The translations under genes were made by a program, and so were the position numbers. A stretch of DNA of 64,000 nucleotides from Pseudomaricurvus sp. HS19 (GTDB lineage: Bacteria; Pseudomonadota; Gammaproteobacteria; Pseudomonadales; Cellvibrionaceae), in contig NZ_WVVW01000001.1 in NCBI RefSeq assembly GCF_009857815.1, forward strand, positions 1,673,311-1,737,310, given 5' to 3'. Each line of letters starts with the position of its first letter. The stretch's first letter is position 1. The notes beneath the pieces are model-generated. The model saw only the letters and a list, made by a program, of their open reading frames with translations, was not told the DNA's origin and did no database searches. Below are positions 45,518 through 54,058 of the stretch, one piece after another.

Positions 45518-48115
45518 TCACTGTGAGGCAGCGGAATCGCTGGTTTCAGGCGCGGGCTCGGTAAGGCGGAAGACCAGCTGCGCCAGCACCTGCTGCTCCA
45601 TGCGCAACTCCAGCCGGTAGGCGTCTGCGGCAAACTCCCGCAACGGGCTGGCCAGGCGGAAATATTGCTCCCCTTCGCTGCGGCTCAGGGTCACCTCCGT
45701 CTGCGCCACTTCAATGGCATCCGCGCCCTCATAGAGGTGCGCGGTCACCGCACTGCCGGCAGCATCAAAACGGCGATAGAGGAAGCCAACATGCAGCTGC
45801 CTTACAGTAGGGAACTGGGCGACCTGCAGGCCACTCAAGTCGTCAATTGGCTGGTTACTGACCCGCAGCTGTTCCACCAACGGGCGGTTGGCCTCCTTAA
45901 TGGCGGCCTCATTGGCCGATTTCAGGGATTGCAGACGCTCACTGGCAGGAAAGTAGGACAACGCCCGCGCCAGCTCCGCCCGCACGTCGTCGTAACGCTG
46001 GCTCTGCAGAAGCCCTTCCACCGACCCGACCAGGCCATCTTCCAGATCCCGGCGCATGGCCCGGGCCCCGGCGTGGCCGGGCTGCAGTTTCAGTACCTTG
46101 CCCGTGATGCTGTAGACGCTGTCGTCACCGTGGCCCAATAATTTCCCCTGGTCGCCCAGCTGGCGGGCGCGACGCATCAGGCTCAACACCTGCTGCCGGG
46201 TTTCCACTTGCGCCAGCAGCTTCTGCAACTGACGATTGTCGCCATCAATGCTCAGCGCCTCCTGCAGGCTCTGCTGTGCCTGTGGCCACTGCGAGACCCC
46301 CATCTGCTGGCGCGCCTGACGCTCCAGCAATTCAACCAGCTGCTCTATGCCCTCCAGCGCATCGGCATTGCCCGGTTCCAGTGCCAGCACAGCGCGGTAG
46401 CGTTGCAAGGCGCTGTTGTCGGCCGGCAACGTCCAGGCCTTGTCCTGCGCCAGGGCCGCCGCCTCGGTCAGCAGCTCACCAATTTGTCGCTGGCGTGCGA
46501 TCCGTGTCTGCACCACCTGCAGCCGCTCCTGCAGCTCGGGGCTGCTGCCAAAATCCCGCTCCAGCCGGGTCAACCACTCACCCGCTGCCTCCGTGTCGGC
46601 CGCCGCCAGGGTGGTATCGAACAACCACTGATAGCGCTGTCGAAATTGATCCAGCAACGCCAGCGCGTCACCGTCTTCGCTATCCTGCTGCAACAGCTGG
46701 CGCGAGAGACCGACAATATCTGCCGCCTGCTGCGGCTGCTGTTCCAGCGTCCGCAACCACTCCTGCGCCTGCTTCAACTGCTGCTCACGCGCCGCCTGCG
46801 CTTCGGCGGCCGCTTTTGCGGCCTGCTCCGCCGCGGCACTGTCCGACCCGGCCCCCGCAGCCTCATCGGTGCCGGCTGCGACCTCCGGAACCTCTTCACC
46901 CAGCAGGCCTGCCAGCTTCTCCCCCCCGACCTCACGCGCCACGGCACGCCAGTGGGCCAGCAGGTGCTGCGGCAAGTGTATTCGCTCCTCCACCGGCAAT
47001 TGCTGCTGGAAATAGACCACATAGGCAATCAGGGAGGCGATGAAGATCCCTGCCAACCAGGGCCAGAGACTGTGGGATGTGCGTTCCGCCACCACCGTAA
47101 CCGGCGCCGCTGGCGCGGCCTTCGGTGGCACCCCGCGCGCCGCAGTCTGGCGCCTGGGCGCCGCGGCTGGTGGTGTGCGTTTAACCCGCACCGTGGGCGC
47201 CGCCACCGGTCTGGAGCCACCGGTCGCCACCGGGGTAAGGCTCATCAGGGTCGGCGCATCGGCATCCGCCTCTACCATACGCCCCTTGCCCATCAGCATG
47301 GCGGACTTGATGCGTTCCAGTTCGGCGGCAGGAATCTGGTCGAGGGCGGCAATAAATTCATCGCCACTCTGGAAACGGTGGGCGGGATCCTTGGCCATGG
47401 CGCGATCGATAATGGACTGGAAGCGCTGCATGGGCTCCGGCAACTGCGGAATGGGGTCGGCCACGTGCTTCACCCCCACCGCCACCACCGAGTCGGCATC
47501 GAAGGGCACACGGCCGGAGAGCAGGAAAAACAGCACCACGCCGAGGCTGTAGAGGTCGGAACGGGGATCCACCTCCTGCCCCTTGGCCTGCTCCGGGCTC
47601 ATATAGTGAGGGGTACCGATGGCAGTACCGGTCTGGGTCATGCCCGATTTCAGGTTCGCGGTACGGGCGATACCGAAATCCATCAATACCGCGCGGCCAT
47701 CGTCTTCGTGCAGCAGAATGTTTTCCGGTTTGACGTCGCGGTGCACATAACCCTTGCGCCCGGCGAAGGCCAGTGCCCGGGCGATATCCCGAACCACATT
47801 GAGTCGTTGCTCCAGATTCAGGCGCGAACGCGCCTGCTTGAGATCCTCGCCGGGAATGTACTCCATGGAGAGGTAATGACGGCCGTCGGCGACACCGACA
47901 TCGTACACGGTGACAATATTGGGGTGGACCAGGCGACTGACAATGCGCGCCTCACGTAGGAAGCGCTCGCTGAAACTGCGGTCTTTTGCCAGAGTGGGCG
48001 ACAGCACCTTGAGCGCCACCTCGCGCCCGAAACTCTGCTGAATCGCCAGATAGACCTCGGCCATACCTCCCTTACCGAGAAGTCGGATAACGCGGTAGCC
48101 GGGAATTTGAATCAT
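45518..48115 (-). CDS. Membrane-anchored Ser/Thr protein kinase with periplasmic repeat region
   Basis: An 865 aa Hanks-type kinase. Kinase domain 1-265: glycine loop GKGGMAEV at 14-21, catalytic K36, E55, HRD with D127, N132 and DFG at 146-148, all intact. A proline/alanine-rich linker leads to one membrane helix at about 350-369. The outer part is rich in Ala, Gln and Glu with TPR-like helices (to about 720) and ends in a beta-rich domain (about 740-850), not PASTA repeats. It is probably a sensor kinase, but the signal is unknown. Possible partners are the FHA protein and tyrosine phosphatase at 58.8-60.5 kb. It is monocistronic by position. Confidence 0.9.
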   Translation of the reverse strand: MIQIPGYRVIRLLGKGGMAEVYLAIQQSFGREVALKVLSPTLAKDRSFSERFLREARIVSRLVHPNIVTVYDVGVADGRHYLSMEYIPGEDLKQARSRLNLEQRLNVVRDIARALAFAGRKGYVHRDVKPENILLHEDDGRAVLMDFGIARTANLKSGMTQTGTAIGTPHYMSPEQAKGQEVDPRSDLYSLGVVLFFLLSGRVPFDADSVVAVGVKHVADPIPQLPEPMQRFQSIIDRAMAKDPAHRFQSGDEFIAALDQIPAAELERIKSAMLMGKGRMVEADADAPTLMSLTPVATGGSRPVAAPTVRVKRTPPAAAPRRQTAARGVPPKAAPAAPVTVVAERTSHSLWPWLAGIFIASLIAYVVYFQQQLPVEERIHLPQHLLAHWRAVAREVGGEKLAGLLGEEVPEVAAGTDEAAGAGSDSAAAEQAAKAAAEAQAAREQQLKQAQEWLRTLEQQPQQAADIVGLSRQLLQQDSEDGDALALLDQFRQRYQWLFDTTLAAADTEAAGEWLTRLERDFGSSPELQERLQVVQTRIARQRQIGELLTEAAALAQDKAWTLPADNSALQRYRAVLALEPGNADALEGIEQLVELLERQARQQMGVSQWPQAQQSLQEALSIDGDNRQLQKLLAQVETRQQVLSLMRRARQLGDQGKLLGHGDDSVYSITGKVLKLQPGHAGARAMRRDLEDGLVGSVEGLLQSQRYDDVRAELARALSYFPASERLQSLKSANEAAIKEANRPLVEQLRVSNQPIDDLSGLQVAQFPTVRQLHVGFLYRRFDAAGSAVTAHLYEGADAIEVAQTEVTLSRSEGEQYFRLASPLREFAADAYRLELRMEQQVLAQLVFRLTEPAPETSDSAASQ

Positions 48116-48252
48116 GCAGTGCGTCAGTGATCGATGGCGTCAGAAGGCTAATTGTACTGGTTTGCGCGGCCAGTGCATCAATGCACAACCCACCGGGCTC
48201 CTGGCTCAGGGGCTCATGGCTCAGAAGCTACGGGCACCGGACGGGGCAGCGA

Positions 48253-49041
48253 TCAGGAATCCAGCTCGCGCCGGCCACGCCCCGGACGATACCACAACCA
48301 GAGACCACTCAGGGCAAGAAAGATAAACAGCACACCGAGCAGATCAAACAGCAGCACCCCCAGCGACCCAAACAGGCGACCACTGTGCAGGTCCTGTACG
48401 ACCTTTTCCCAGGAGAGCGGGCTTGCCAGATGTGCCCGCAAGCGCTTCCGCAGCTCCGCAGGCGCCAGCCCGGGCTCGCCCCATTGGACCGCTGCATCCA
48501 CAGCCGGCAACCACTGCAACTGTTCCAGATCCACCAGATAGGCCTGCCCCTGGCTCCGCAGGCAGACGCGGTCGCCGCACTGCCCTGCAGCGCTCAATGG
48601 CAGCGGCAGGCCGAAATCTCCATCCAGCCGCTCGACCACCTCTCCCGTCGCTGTTAACAGCAGCAACTCGCGGGTACAGGCCAGCAGCACCAAATCCCCC
48701 AGCGCCACGGCCCCCTGCAGGGAGCCATTGCACTGCGACAGCGGTTCACCCTGCAGATAGAGCTGTCCCAGTGCATCGCCGGCCAGCCACTGCTCACCCA
48801 CTTGGTAGCTGCGGATATCGGGCAGGTCGAGGCCGTACAGGGCGAGCAACCACGGCTGCCTCACCGGCTGGCTGCCCAGATGCAGGGAGGAGGTGTGGTT
48901 CAACAGAATACCGGTGACGCTGATCAACAGCAGAAACGCCATCGCAAACAGACCGATACGACGGTGCCAGCGCCACAGCGCAGGGCGCAGGCGACGAAGC
49001 AAGTGATGTTTAGCGTGCAGCTGTCTGCGATGAGGATTCAC
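48253..49041 (-). CDS. PepSY-associated TM helix protein
   Basis: A 262 aa inner-membrane protein with helices at about 31-48 and 225-248 and a soluble domain between them facing the periplasm. The pattern LWRWHRRIGLFAMAFLLLISVTGILLNHT and the later LHSGRLFG...SGLWLWYRPG are typical of PepSY-associated TM proteins; conserved histidines H26, H49 and the LHSG His could bind heme. Such proteins pass electrons across the membrane to flavinylated partners. It overlaps the FMN-binding gene by 32 bp, strong evidence that they work together. Confidence 0.85.
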   Translation of the reverse strand: MNPHRRQLHAKHHLLRRLRPALWRWHRRIGLFAMAFLLLISVTGILLNHTSSLHLGSQPVRQPWLLALYGLDLPDIRSYQVGEQWLAGDALGQLYLQGEPLSQCNGSLQGAVALGDLVLLACTRELLLLTATGEVVERLDGDFGLPLPLSAAGQCGDRVCLRSQGQAYLVDLEQLQWLPAVDAAVQWGEPGLAPAELRKRLRAHLASPLSWEKVVQDLHSGRLFGSLGVLLFDLLGVLFIFLALSGLWLWYRPGRGRRELDS

Positions 49042-49576
49042 GGTGAGTAAAGGGCGTTAGCTGGTGACAGAAGAGCGCCAGTGTAGCGATTTTCGTCATG
49101 GCCCGCACCGACAGAGTGGCACCGGTGATGCCATCGATATGACCATCCAGGGCAGGAGCCTGCTCCGGCAACAACCCCAACCCCTGGAATTGCCCAGTAA
49201 AGAAGGGGTAACGGACTTCTCCGCCGCGACTCTCGCGGTACTCCATCACCTCAATGTTGGCGATGCGATCAGAGTCCACCACAACACCCACGGTAATCAG
49301 CTGCTCCTTGCCGATCTCCTCAAACTTCCACAGGGTTCTCTGGCCATCGCCCAGGTAGCGGATGCGCAAACCGTGGAAGCGATGCCCCAGAATCGCCTCA
49401 ATAGCGTCCCGCTGCTCCTGATTCACCCACAGGGTTTGCCACTCCAGCGCCGCAGCCTGCTCGCCAAAGGTGTTTTGCCGCATCTCTTCCATGGAGAGGA
49501 AACTGCCGCGCTGGGCCTGTGCAGGCATGCTCACGACCAACGCCGCAAGCACCATTGTGATGAGCAGTCTGTGCAT
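49010..49576 (-). CDS. Periplasmic FMN-binding domain protein
   Basis: A 188 aa exported protein (signal peptide ending MPAQA). The C-terminal FMN-binding domain has DGITGATLS at 148-156, where T154 fits the Dxx(S/T)GA(T/S) site for phosphoester-linked FMN added by ApbE. No apbE is in the window. The start is ATG 49576 behind GGAG; nine codons upstream are not signal-like. It lies between the porin gene and the PepSY-TM gene, and is probably the electron carrier of the set. Confidence 0.87.
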   Translation of the reverse strand: MHRLLITMVLAALVVSMPAQAQRGSFLSMEEMRQNTFGEQAAALEWQTLWVNQEQRDAIEAILGHRFHGLRIRYLGDGQRTLWKFEEIGKEQLITVGVVVDSDRIANIEVMEYRESRGGEVRYPFFTGQFQGLGLLPEQAPALDGHIDGITGATLSVRAMTKIATLALFCHQLTPFTHRESSSQTAAR

Positions 49577-49596
49577 AGAAACTCCGCTAGCCGAAC

Positions 49597-49627
49597 ACAC
49601 CAAAGGCGCCCTCAGGCGCCCCGGTGT
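49597..49627 (-). terminator. Intercistronic hairpin between porin and FMN-binding genes
   Basis: ACACC and GGTGT close an inner perfect stem GGCGCC/GGCGCC with loop TGAG. No T-tract on the minus strand, so partial read-through to the downstream pair is expected. Confidence 0.55.
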
Positions 49628-49651
49628 TTTGCTTCAGGTGCGATACCTCGA

Positions 49652-50863
49652 TCAGAAAGACCAGCCCACACCCAGGTTCAGGGCATCGCCTTCATCGTTC
49701 TTACCAACGGTATCGGTGTAGTCCGCTTTCAGCACCACCTGCGGGTGAATCCAGTAGTTGATACCGTAGTCGTAGGCTTTGTAATCGATGTCGGACAGCA
49801 TCTTGTCGCCGCGATCCCACTCGCTGTAGCGCACAAATACACCCAGCTTGTCGGTAAACTTGTAGGAGGGCTCCAGGTACCAACCGCTCTGGGTGTCAGC
49901 TTCGGCGGCTTCAAAATCAGCGCCGTCAATATCCCACTCAGCCCACAGTGCACGTACGCCGAAGCCACCGATGTTGTAGATCGCATGGGCTTCCATCAGG
50001 GACGCCTCGGCAGACTCGGTCAGCAAGCCCTGGGCGATATCCTGCTGGTACTGGTAGGTTGCTGCCAGCTCCAGGCCCTGGATACCGGTGTACTTCAGGC
50101 GACCGGTGAATGCCAGATCCTCCGCTGTTGCTTCAGCGTTTTTCTGGCGGCCGCTGCGAATACGGAAGTTGTCAGTCTTCAGTCCACTGTGAACAGCAGC
50201 GTTGTAGCTCAGGCCCGGGGCGATCTCACCCAGCGCCATCACACCGGCTTCCCACCAGGTAGCAGGAATGACTTCGGCTTCCACTTTATTGCGCTCGGTA
50301 CCGTAGAACGTGTCCGGCTCGTGGGTTTCGTTGAGGATACCCACCGGCATCAGGAACTGACCGATCTGTACGCTGTGTTTTTCAGCGAAATCGTACTCGA
50401 TATAGGCCTGCTCCAGCTCCACTTCACCGGGCTTGCCGTCGCCGGCCAGCGAGTGCTCCAGCTCAAACTCGGAGAAAAAGCGCACCTTATCTGTGAACTG
50501 ATGTCCGATATACAGCACATAACGGTGGGCATCAATCTGATCATCACCGTCTTCTTTGTGGTTAAAGTGGTGCTCGCCATAGCCTCCAATAGAGGTCTTT
50601 TCAGCCCAGGAAGCCAGCTTTGCCAGCTTCTCATTGCTGCCAACAGCTACGCCCTGCTCAACCGCATCGGCGGTGGCATCCAGCTTTTGCTCGGTAACCT
50701 GCAGCTTGTTGTCAGTCTTGTTGAGCTGGGATTTCAGCTCCTTGATTTCGGCCTGTTGCTGCTGGATCAGCTGCCACATCTCTTCCATAGACGGCGTCTG
50801 CTGCGCCTGCGCAGCCAATGATGCGGCGCCCACGGCGACAGCCAGCACACTCTTCTTCCACAT
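49652..50863 (-). CDS. Phosphate-selective-porin-family (OprO/OprP-like) outer-membrane porin
   Basis: 403 aa from ATG 50863. A signal peptide (ending LAAQA) is followed by a coiled-coil segment at about 25-65 (heptads in IQQQQAEIKELKSQLNKTDNKLQ), typical of trimeric OprP-type porins, and a 16-strand beta barrel ending with aromatic GVGWSF. The family was named for phosphate selectivity, but many members carry other anions or oligomers; the Fur-like promoter and the flavin partners make an iron-linked role more likely here. The frame extends 11 codons upstream, without signal sequence. Confidence 0.88.
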   Translation of the reverse strand: MWKKSVLAVAVGAASLAAQAQQTPSMEEMWQLIQQQQAEIKELKSQLNKTDNKLQVTEQKLDATADAVEQGVAVGSNEKLAKLASWAEKTSIGGYGEHHFNHKEDGDDQIDAHRYVLYIGHQFTDKVRFFSEFELEHSLAGDGKPGEVELEQAYIEYDFAEKHSVQIGQFLMPVGILNETHEPDTFYGTERNKVEAEVIPATWWEAGVMALGEIAPGLSYNAAVHSGLKTDNFRIRSGRQKNAEATAEDLAFTGRLKYTGIQGLELAATYQYQQDIAQGLLTESAEASLMEAHAIYNIGGFGVRALWAEWDIDGADFEAAEADTQSGWYLEPSYKFTDKLGVFVRYSEWDRGDKMLSDIDYKAYDYGINYWIHPQVVLKADYTDTVGKNDEGDALNLGVGWSF

Positions 50864-50966
50864 GATGTTATTCCCCAATTTCTTACGGTTTGTCACGAAG
50901 CCAGACAGGCAGGCGCCCCAAATAGCCCTTGCCTATCACCCCAATAAAACTTAATTACGAGAGTTA

Positions 50967-50995
50967 AATTTAATGGGATTGAGAATGTTTTTCAA
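50967..50995 (-). promoter_or_regulatory. Sigma-70 promoter overlapped by a Fur-like box
   Basis: On the minus strand TTGAAA (50990-50995) and TAAATT (50967-50972) are separated by 17 bp. TGAAAAACATTCTCA (50980-50994) matches the 7-1-7 Fur consensus at 12 of 15 positions and covers the -35 and spacer, the arrangement expected for repression. The start codon of the porin is about 100 bp downstream. Confidence 0.55.
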
Positions 50996-51152
50996 TATTA
51001 TTACAGAAAATTTCGCCCAACGAGCGTTTGACTCCCGGCGATAGTAAAGGGGGGGGTTACGTGAGAAAGGTGTTCGGGATGACGGGGCGCGCCTGGAGAT
51101 CATCGCCCGCCAGTGACAGGGAAAGCCCCGGCTATAGCCACCGGCAGGACGC

Positions 51153-51181
51153 AAAAAAGGCCGCGCATTGCGGCCTTTTTT
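51153..51181. terminator. Bidirectional terminator after grxD
   Basis: AAAAAAGGCCGC and its reverse complement around GCATT. On the minus strand it ends grxD with a T6 run. Confidence 0.9.
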
Positions 51182-51227
51182 ACGGTTCTGCTTTCGCCAC
51201 CACAGGATGGCGAAAAAGCGACCGCTA

Positions 51228-51554
51228 TCAGCTCTCGGTTGTACCGACAGCGGCGTCGATCATTGGCTTCAGCTCGCCACTTTCATGCAACTCAGTAACG
51301 ATGTCACAGCCGCCGACCAGCTCGCCGTTGATCCACAGCTGCGGAAAGGTTGGCCAGTTGGCGTACTTGGGCAGATTGGTGCGGATATCGGGGTTGGAGA
51401 GCACGTCGACGTAGGCAAAGCGCTGACCGCAAGCCATGACCGCCTGCACGGTACGCATGGAGAAACCACACTGCGGTGCATTGGGGGAACCCTTCATGTA
51501 GAGAATAACGGCGTTTTCCTCTACCTGCTTCTTGATGGTATCCATGATATCCAT
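51228..51554 (-). CDS. grxD: Monothiol glutaredoxin (Grx4 type)
   Basis: A 108 aa CGFS-type glutaredoxin that carries [2Fe-2S] clusters, often with BolA. Visible are VILYMKGSPNAPQCGFSMRTVQ with the CGFS motif, WPTFPQLWI, and GGCDIVTELHESGEL for glutathione binding. The start is ATG 51554; the first eleven codons of the longer frame are not conserved. Confidence 0.96.
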   Translation of the reverse strand: MDIMDTIKKQVEENAVILYMKGSPNAPQCGFSMRTVQAVMACGQRFAYVDVLSNPDIRTNLPKYANWPTFPQLWINGELVGGCDIVTELHESGELKPMIDAAVGTTES

Positions 51555-51889
51555 AGACAACTCAGACCTCTCGTGAATCAAATGCATTGTATGAAAACCT
51601 GTGGGTCAGCTGCACACCGCCGACCCGATTCCGTTGCGGGAGAGCGATTCCCCAGCTTGTGCCATAACCAAGTTTCGCACTCAGGTATTGCCGCCCATTC
51701 TACCCTACTCCCGTTTTGGCTGCGAATCTTTCCCGTGCCACAGGCCGCGGCATTGGGCCTGCCACGGCATTGCCAACCCCTGCGATAGCTTATAGTATCT
51801 CGCTTTCGCGTCAGGCAGCTTGCAGGCTGCCTGTTTTTGTTTTCGGGACGCGCAAACGCGTCCGCCCCAGGCAGTCGAGGAGTTCAGGC
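51555..51889. other. Divergent intergenic region grxD/argD
   Basis: 335 bp. It holds a plausible plus-strand promoter (TTGCCA at about 51770, TAGTAT 17 bp further) and a terminator-like hairpin before argD. No gene is seen. Confidence 0.55.
51812..51840 (+). terminator. Terminator-like hairpin in the argD leader
   Basis: CAGGCAGC pairs perfectly with GCTGCCTG around TTGCAG, followed by TTTTTGTTTT. No plus-strand gene lies upstream, so it would act only on transcripts heading into argD, as in attenuation. Confidence 0.6.
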
Positions 51890-53068
51890 ATGGCCACTAC
51901 AGCCCTGATGAATACCTACGGTGAGCGCAAACTCACGTTGGTAAAAGGTGAAGGCGTCTACGTATGGGACGACCAGGGCCGACGCTATCTTGACGCCCTC
52001 AGCGGCATCGCTGTCTGTGGTCTGGGACACGCCCACCCGGCGGTGACCAAAGCGGTCAGCGAACAGGCTGCAACCCTGGTGCACTGCTCCAATCTCTACA
52101 ATACCCTGCCGCAGCAGCAGCTGGCACAACAGCTCTGTGAACTGAGCGGCATGGACAACGTATTCTTTTCCAACTCCGGTGCCGAAGCCAACGAAGCCGC
52201 CATCAAGATCGCGCGCAAGTACGGTAATGACAAGGGCGTAAGTTGTCCCACCATCGTCACCATGGCGGGCAGTTTCCACGGCCGCACCATGGCCACCCTC
52301 ACCGCCACCGGCAATGCCAAGGTCAAGACCGGCTTTGCTCCGCTGCTGGAAGGGTTCGTGCAGGTACCGTTTGATGACGTGGCGGCGGTTGCCGCACTGG
52401 TGAATGACAACATCGTCGCCGTACTGGTGGAACCGGTACAGGGCGAGGGCGGTATCCGCGTTCCCGCCGACGACTACCTGGCGCAACTGCGCTCACTCTG
52501 TGATGAGCGTGGCTGGCTGCTGATGCTGGACGAGATCCAGACCGGCAACGGCCGCAGCGGCGAACTGTTTGCGTTCCAGCACACCAACATCAAGCCGGAT
52601 GTGGTTACCACCGCCAAGGGGCTCGGCAACGGCCTGCCCATCGGCGCCTGCCTGGCTCGCGGTAAAGCCGGCGACATACTGCAACCCGGTAACCACGGCT
52701 CCACCTACGGCGGTAACCCGCTGGTGTGTCATGTGGCCGCTGCGGTACTGGAGACCCTGCAACAGGAGCAGCTGATCAGCAATGCCCGGGAACAGGGTAA
52801 CTATTTGCTGCAGGGCTTCCGCGAAGCGCTGCAAGGTAACGCCGGCGTCACCAGCATCCGCGGCATGGGACTGTTGCTGGGTATCGAGCTGAACCGTGAT
52901 TGCGGCGAGCTTGTGGGCGCTGCCGCCGACGCCGGCCTGCTCATTAACGTCACCGCCGGCAATACCATTCGCCTGCTGCCACCGCTGACCATCACGCGTG
53001 AACACGCCGATGAGATCCTGCGGATTGTGTGTCAGCTGATTGAGAATTTTCAGGAGGTCGCAGCATGA
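51890..53068 (+). CDS. argD: Acetylornithine/succinyldiaminopimelate aminotransferase
   Basis: A PLP enzyme of arginine synthesis, 392 aa. Visible are [13 protein letters not shown], the [15 protein letters not shown] phosphate-binding region, [30 protein letters not shown], and the PLP lysine in [15 protein letters not shown]. The ATG at 51890 follows GAGGAG. The last 4 bp overlap argF (ATGA). The class of aminotransferase is broad, but argF next to it supports ArgD. Confidence 0.95.
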   Translation: MATTALMNTYGERKLTLVKGEGVYVWDDQGRRYLDALSGIAVCGLGHAHPAVTKAVSEQAATLVHCSNLYNTLPQQQLAQQLCELSGMDNVFFSNSGAEANEAAIKIARKYGNDKGVSCPTIVTMAGSFHGRTMATLTATGNAKVKTGFAPLLEGFVQVPFDDVAAVAALVNDNIVAVLVEPVQGEGGIRVPADDYLAQLRSLCDERGWLLMLDEIQTGNGRSGELFAFQHTNIKPDVVTTAKGLGNGLPIGACLARGKAGDILQPGNHGSTYGGNPLVCHVAAAVLETLQQEQLISNAREQGNYLLQGFREALQGNAGVTSIRGMGLLLGIELNRDCGELVGAAADAGLLINVTAGNTIRLLPPLTITREHADEILRIVCQLIENFQEVAA

Positions 53069-53976
53069 CCGTCAGACACTTTTTGACCCTCAAGGATCTG
53101 AGCCCTGCGGAACTGCAGCAGATCATCGCCCGCGCTATCGAGATGAAAGCTCAGCATCGCAACGGCACCGCCGATGAGCCTTTCCACGGCAAGGTGCTGG
53201 GGATGATTTTCGAGAAATCCTCTACCCGTACCCGCGTCTCGTTTGAAGCGGGTATGGCACAGATGGGCGGCTCGGCGCTGTTTCTGTCTCCCCGTGACAC
53301 CCAGCTGGGTCGCGGCGAGCCCATTGAGGATTCCGCCCGGGTGCTGTCGCGCATGGTGGACATCATCATGATTCGCACCTTCGGTCACGACAAGATCGAG
53401 CGTTTTGCCGCCTACTCCAGAGTGCCGGTGATCAACGCCCTGACCGACGACTTCCACCCCTGCCAGCTGCTGGCGGACATCCAGACCTATGTGGAGCACC
53501 GCGGCGACCCCAAGGGCAAGACTGTGGCCTGGATCGGTGACGGCAATAATATGTGTCACTCCTACATCAACGCCGCCGCCATGTGTGATTTCAAACTCAA
53601 TATCGCCTGCCCTGAAGGCTTTGACCCGGACCCGGAGCTGGTTGCAGCCAACGCCGACCGCGTCACCATTACCCGCGATCCCCGGGAAGCGGTCACTGGT
53701 GCCGACTGGGTAGTCACCGACGTCTGGGCCTCCATGGGCCAGGAAGAGGAGCAGGCCCACCGCGAGCAACAGTTTGCCGGCTACGAGGTCAATCACGAGC
53801 TGATGGCGCTGGCCCACGACGATGCCATTTTCATGCACTGCCTGCCCGCCCACCGCGGCGAAGAGGTGAGCGCCGACCTGCTGGAAGACGAGAAAATCTC
53901 CGTGGTATGGGATGAAGCGGAAAACCGCCTGCACGCACAGAAGGCGCTGATGGAGTTTCTGCTGCAGCACAACTGA
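53065..53976 (+). CDS. argF: Ornithine carbamoyltransferase
   Basis: It makes citrulline from ornithine and carbamoyl phosphate. It is 303 aa with the carbamoyl-phosphate motif [25 protein letters not shown] for the second substrate loop, and the ornithine/catalytic motif [12 protein letters not shown]. It is translationally coupled to argD. Confidence 0.97.
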   Translation: MTVRHFLTLKDLSPAELQQIIARAIEMKAQHRNGTADEPFHGKVLGMIFEKSSTRTRVSFEAGMAQMGGSALFLSPRDTQLGRGEPIEDSARVLSRMVDIIMIRTFGHDKIERFAAYSRVPVINALTDDFHPCQLLADIQTYVEHRGDPKGKTVAWIGDGNNMCHSYINAAAMCDFKLNIACPEGFDPDPELVAANADRVTITRDPREAVTGADWVVTDVWASMGQEEEQAHREQQFAGYEVNHELMALAHDDAIFMHCLPAHRGEEVSADLLEDEKISVVWDEAENRLHAQKALMEFLLQHN

Positions 53977-54001
53977 GTGCGCAATACGCAGAATCGTTAC
54001 C

Positions 54002-54036
54002 CACAAAAAAGCCGGCGTAATGCCGGCTTTTTTGTG
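54002..54036. terminator. Bidirectional terminator between argF and ggt
   Basis: CACAAAAAAGCCGGC and its reverse complement around GTAAT. It serves argF from the left and ggt from the right. Confidence 0.92.
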
Positions 54037-54058
54037 TTTGGCTGAAAGTGCGCCCTGG

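Larger units (their letters stand above)
50864..51227. other. Intergenic region between grxD and porin genes
   Basis: 364 bp. It holds the porin promoter/Fur-like site, an AT-rich leader and the grxD terminator. No gene is seen. Confidence 0.7.

Noticed and set aside
46208..47959. 583-codon plus-strand open frame
   Set aside because: Antisense to the Ser/Thr kinase; Leu/Arg/Gln-rich with no domain.
50864..51000. Pho box before the OprP-like porin
   Set aside because: No CTGTCAT-type direct repeats were found; the Fur-like site fits better.
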